Source of the DNA: R-RK-3 sp031399085
Lineage (GTDB): Bacteria > Pseudomonadota > Alphaproteobacteria > Rhizobiales > Rhodomicrobiaceae
Length of the DNA stretch: 64,000 nucleotides
Direction: 5' to 3'
Assembly (NCBI GenBank): GCA_031399085.1
Contig: JANNOQ010000048.1
Span: forward strand, 69,342-133,341
The notes under the pieces were generated by a model, which searched no databases, was not told where the DNA came from, and saw only the letters and a list, made by a program, of their open reading frames with translations. Position numbers and translations under genes: made by a program. The number at the start of each line of letters is the position of its first letter. Positions within the stretch are counted from its first letter, which is position 1. Positions 62,997 through 64,000 of the stretch are shown piece after piece.

Positions 62997-64000
62997 TTAA
63001 TCCCCAACCCCCAACCTCTCCCTCAAAACCGCATTCACCGCCGCCGGATTCGCCTTCCCGCCCGTCGCCTTCATTACCTGACCCACAAACCACCCCAGCG
63101 TCTGCGGCTTCAGCTTCACCTGCTCGACCTGTTTCGGGTTGGCCGCGATCACCGCATCGACCGCCTGCTCGATCGCCCCGCTATCCGTCACCTGCCGCAG
63201 CCCGCGCGCCTTGACGATCTTGGCCGGCGCCTCGCCGGTCTCCACCATGATCTCGAACACATCCTTGGCGATGCGGCCAGAGATCACGTCGCTCGAAATC
63301 AAATCGATCAGCTCGCCCAGATGCGGCGCGGACACCGGGCTGTCCTCGATGCCCCGGCCGAGCCGGTTCAGCGCGCCGAACAGATCGCCAGTCACCCAAT
63401 TGGCGGCGAGCTTGGGGTCGCGGCCCTTGGCGACGGTCTCGAAATAATCGGCGTTTTCCTTGTCGGCCACCAGCACGCCCGCATCATAGGGCGAGAGCGC
63501 GAAGGCCTCGATGAAGCGCGCCTTCTTGGCGTCCGGCAGCTCGGGCAAGCTGGCGGCGATCTCCTCGACATAGTCCTGCGTCAGCTCCAGCGGCAACAGG
63601 TCCGGATCGGGGAAATAGCGGTAGTCATGCGCCTCTTCCTTGGAGCGCATGGAGCGGGTCTGGCCGGTCTTGGGGTCGAACAGCCGCGTTTCCTGGTCGA
63701 TCGAGCCGCCCTCCTCCAGGATGGCGATCTGGCGGCGCGCCTCGACCTCGATGGCCTGGCCGATGAAGCGGATGGAATTGACGTTCTTGATCTCGCAGCG
63801 CGTGCCGAATTCGCCGCCGGGCTTGCGCACCGACACGTTCACGTCGGCCCGCATGGAGCCCTGCTCCATATTACCGTCGCAGGTGCCCAGATAGCGCAGG
63901 ATGGTGCGCAGCTTCCCCAGATATTCCTTGGCCTCCTCCGACGAGCGCAAATCGGGCTTGCTGACGATTTCCATCAGCGCCACGCCACTCCGGTTGAGAT
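62997..64000 (-). CDS. gatB: Asp-tRNA(Asn)/Glu-tRNA(Gln) amidotransferase subunit B (5' partial)
   Basis: C-terminal 334 codons of GatB, part of GatCAB, which amidates mischarged Glu-tRNA(Gln) or Asp-tRNA(Asn). The frame is open to the window end and begins LNRSGVALMEIVSKPDLR, in the middle of the catalytic domain. MRADVNVSVRKPGG, KNVNSIRFIGQAIEVEARRQ and YRYFPDPDLLPL follow. The C-terminal YqeY-like tail domain ends in NPAAVNAVLRERLG. The N-terminal third lies outside the window. Confidence 0.96.
   Translation of the reverse strand, partial: LNRSGVALMEIVSKPDLRSSEEAKEYLGKLRTILRYLGTCDGNMEQGSMRADVNVSVRKPGGEFGTRCEIKNVNSIRFIGQAIEVEARRQIAILEEGGSIDQETRLFDPKTGQTRSMRSKEEAHDYRYFPDPDLLPLELTQDYVEEIAASLPELPDAKKARFIEAFALSPYDAGVLVADKENADYFETVAKGRDPKLAANWVTGDLFGALNRLGRGIEDSPVSAPHLGELIDLISSDVISGRIAKDVFEIMVETGEAPAKIVKARGLRQVTDSGAIEQAVDAVIAANPKQVEQVKLKPQTLGWFVGQVMKATGGKANPAAVNAVLRERLGVGD

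Overview
The window is a GC-rich chromosomal segment from an alphaproteobacterium, most likely a member of the Hyphomicrobiales (Rhizobiales). The evidence is an Irr-type Fur-family regulator beside fabA-fabB-fabI, a membrane-bound ferritin (MbfA) gene with a perfect Irr-type iron control element, addA followed by trxA, the gene order glmU-glmS-SPOR-recG-sdhE-mfd, a rhizobial-type porin, and one rhizobial-type intergenic palindrome. The family (for example Beijerinckiaceae or Methylocystaceae) cannot be fixed by reading alone. No rRNA, tRNA, CRISPR array or insertion sequence was seen.

Layout. 1-16 kb is housekeeping: addA (5' end cut by the window) and trxA; then on the minus strand sdhE-mfd-DUF952-pyrD; recG on the plus strand; and SPOR protein, glmS and glmU on the minus strand. 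16-23 kb holds a porin with two operator-like inverted repeats upstream, a membrane-fusion protein encoded behind an unusual zinc-ribbon response regulator, a divergent CheY/Hpt pair and a globin. 23-31 kb has lepA, an antitoxin with a frameshifted ParE toxin, a secreted peptidase/SUMF1 fusion, NnrU, a DUF1289 protein and an iron-storage locus (dps, an unknown gene, mbfA).

31-40 kb contains coaBC-dut-moeB, the fabA-fabB-fabI unsaturated fatty acid genes, irr, a secreted SH3 protein and a 2-hydroxyacid dehydrogenase. 40-46 kb carries an ECF sigma / anti-sigma / S8 protease operon facing a large Ala/Gly-rich membrane protein and a small Cys-rich secreted protein. 46-53 kb has a short-form cobalamin methionine synthase, a CPA2 antiporter, a secreted protein with a low-complexity tail, a patatin lipoprotein and a Sel1 protein. 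53-60 kb has an aldo/keto reductase, a GT2 glycosyltransferase with a GMC oxidoreductase, a GT39-type membrane transferase and a quinone oxidoreductase, which look like a small glycan or lipid modification locus.

60.3-63 kb is the clearest accessory stretch. About 680 non-coding bases, including the palindromic repeat, lead into a visibly lower-GC two-gene operon. It encodes a membrane-anchored coiled-coil ParA-type ATPase and a 205-residue partner of no recognised family, with start and stop overlapping by 4 nt and no ParB or replication gene. It is my best candidate for an undescribed system. The window ends inside gatB.

Iron is a recurring theme: Irr (37.6 kb) very probably controls mbfA (29.6 kb) through the ICE-like operator, and dps lies at the other side of that same intergenic operator.
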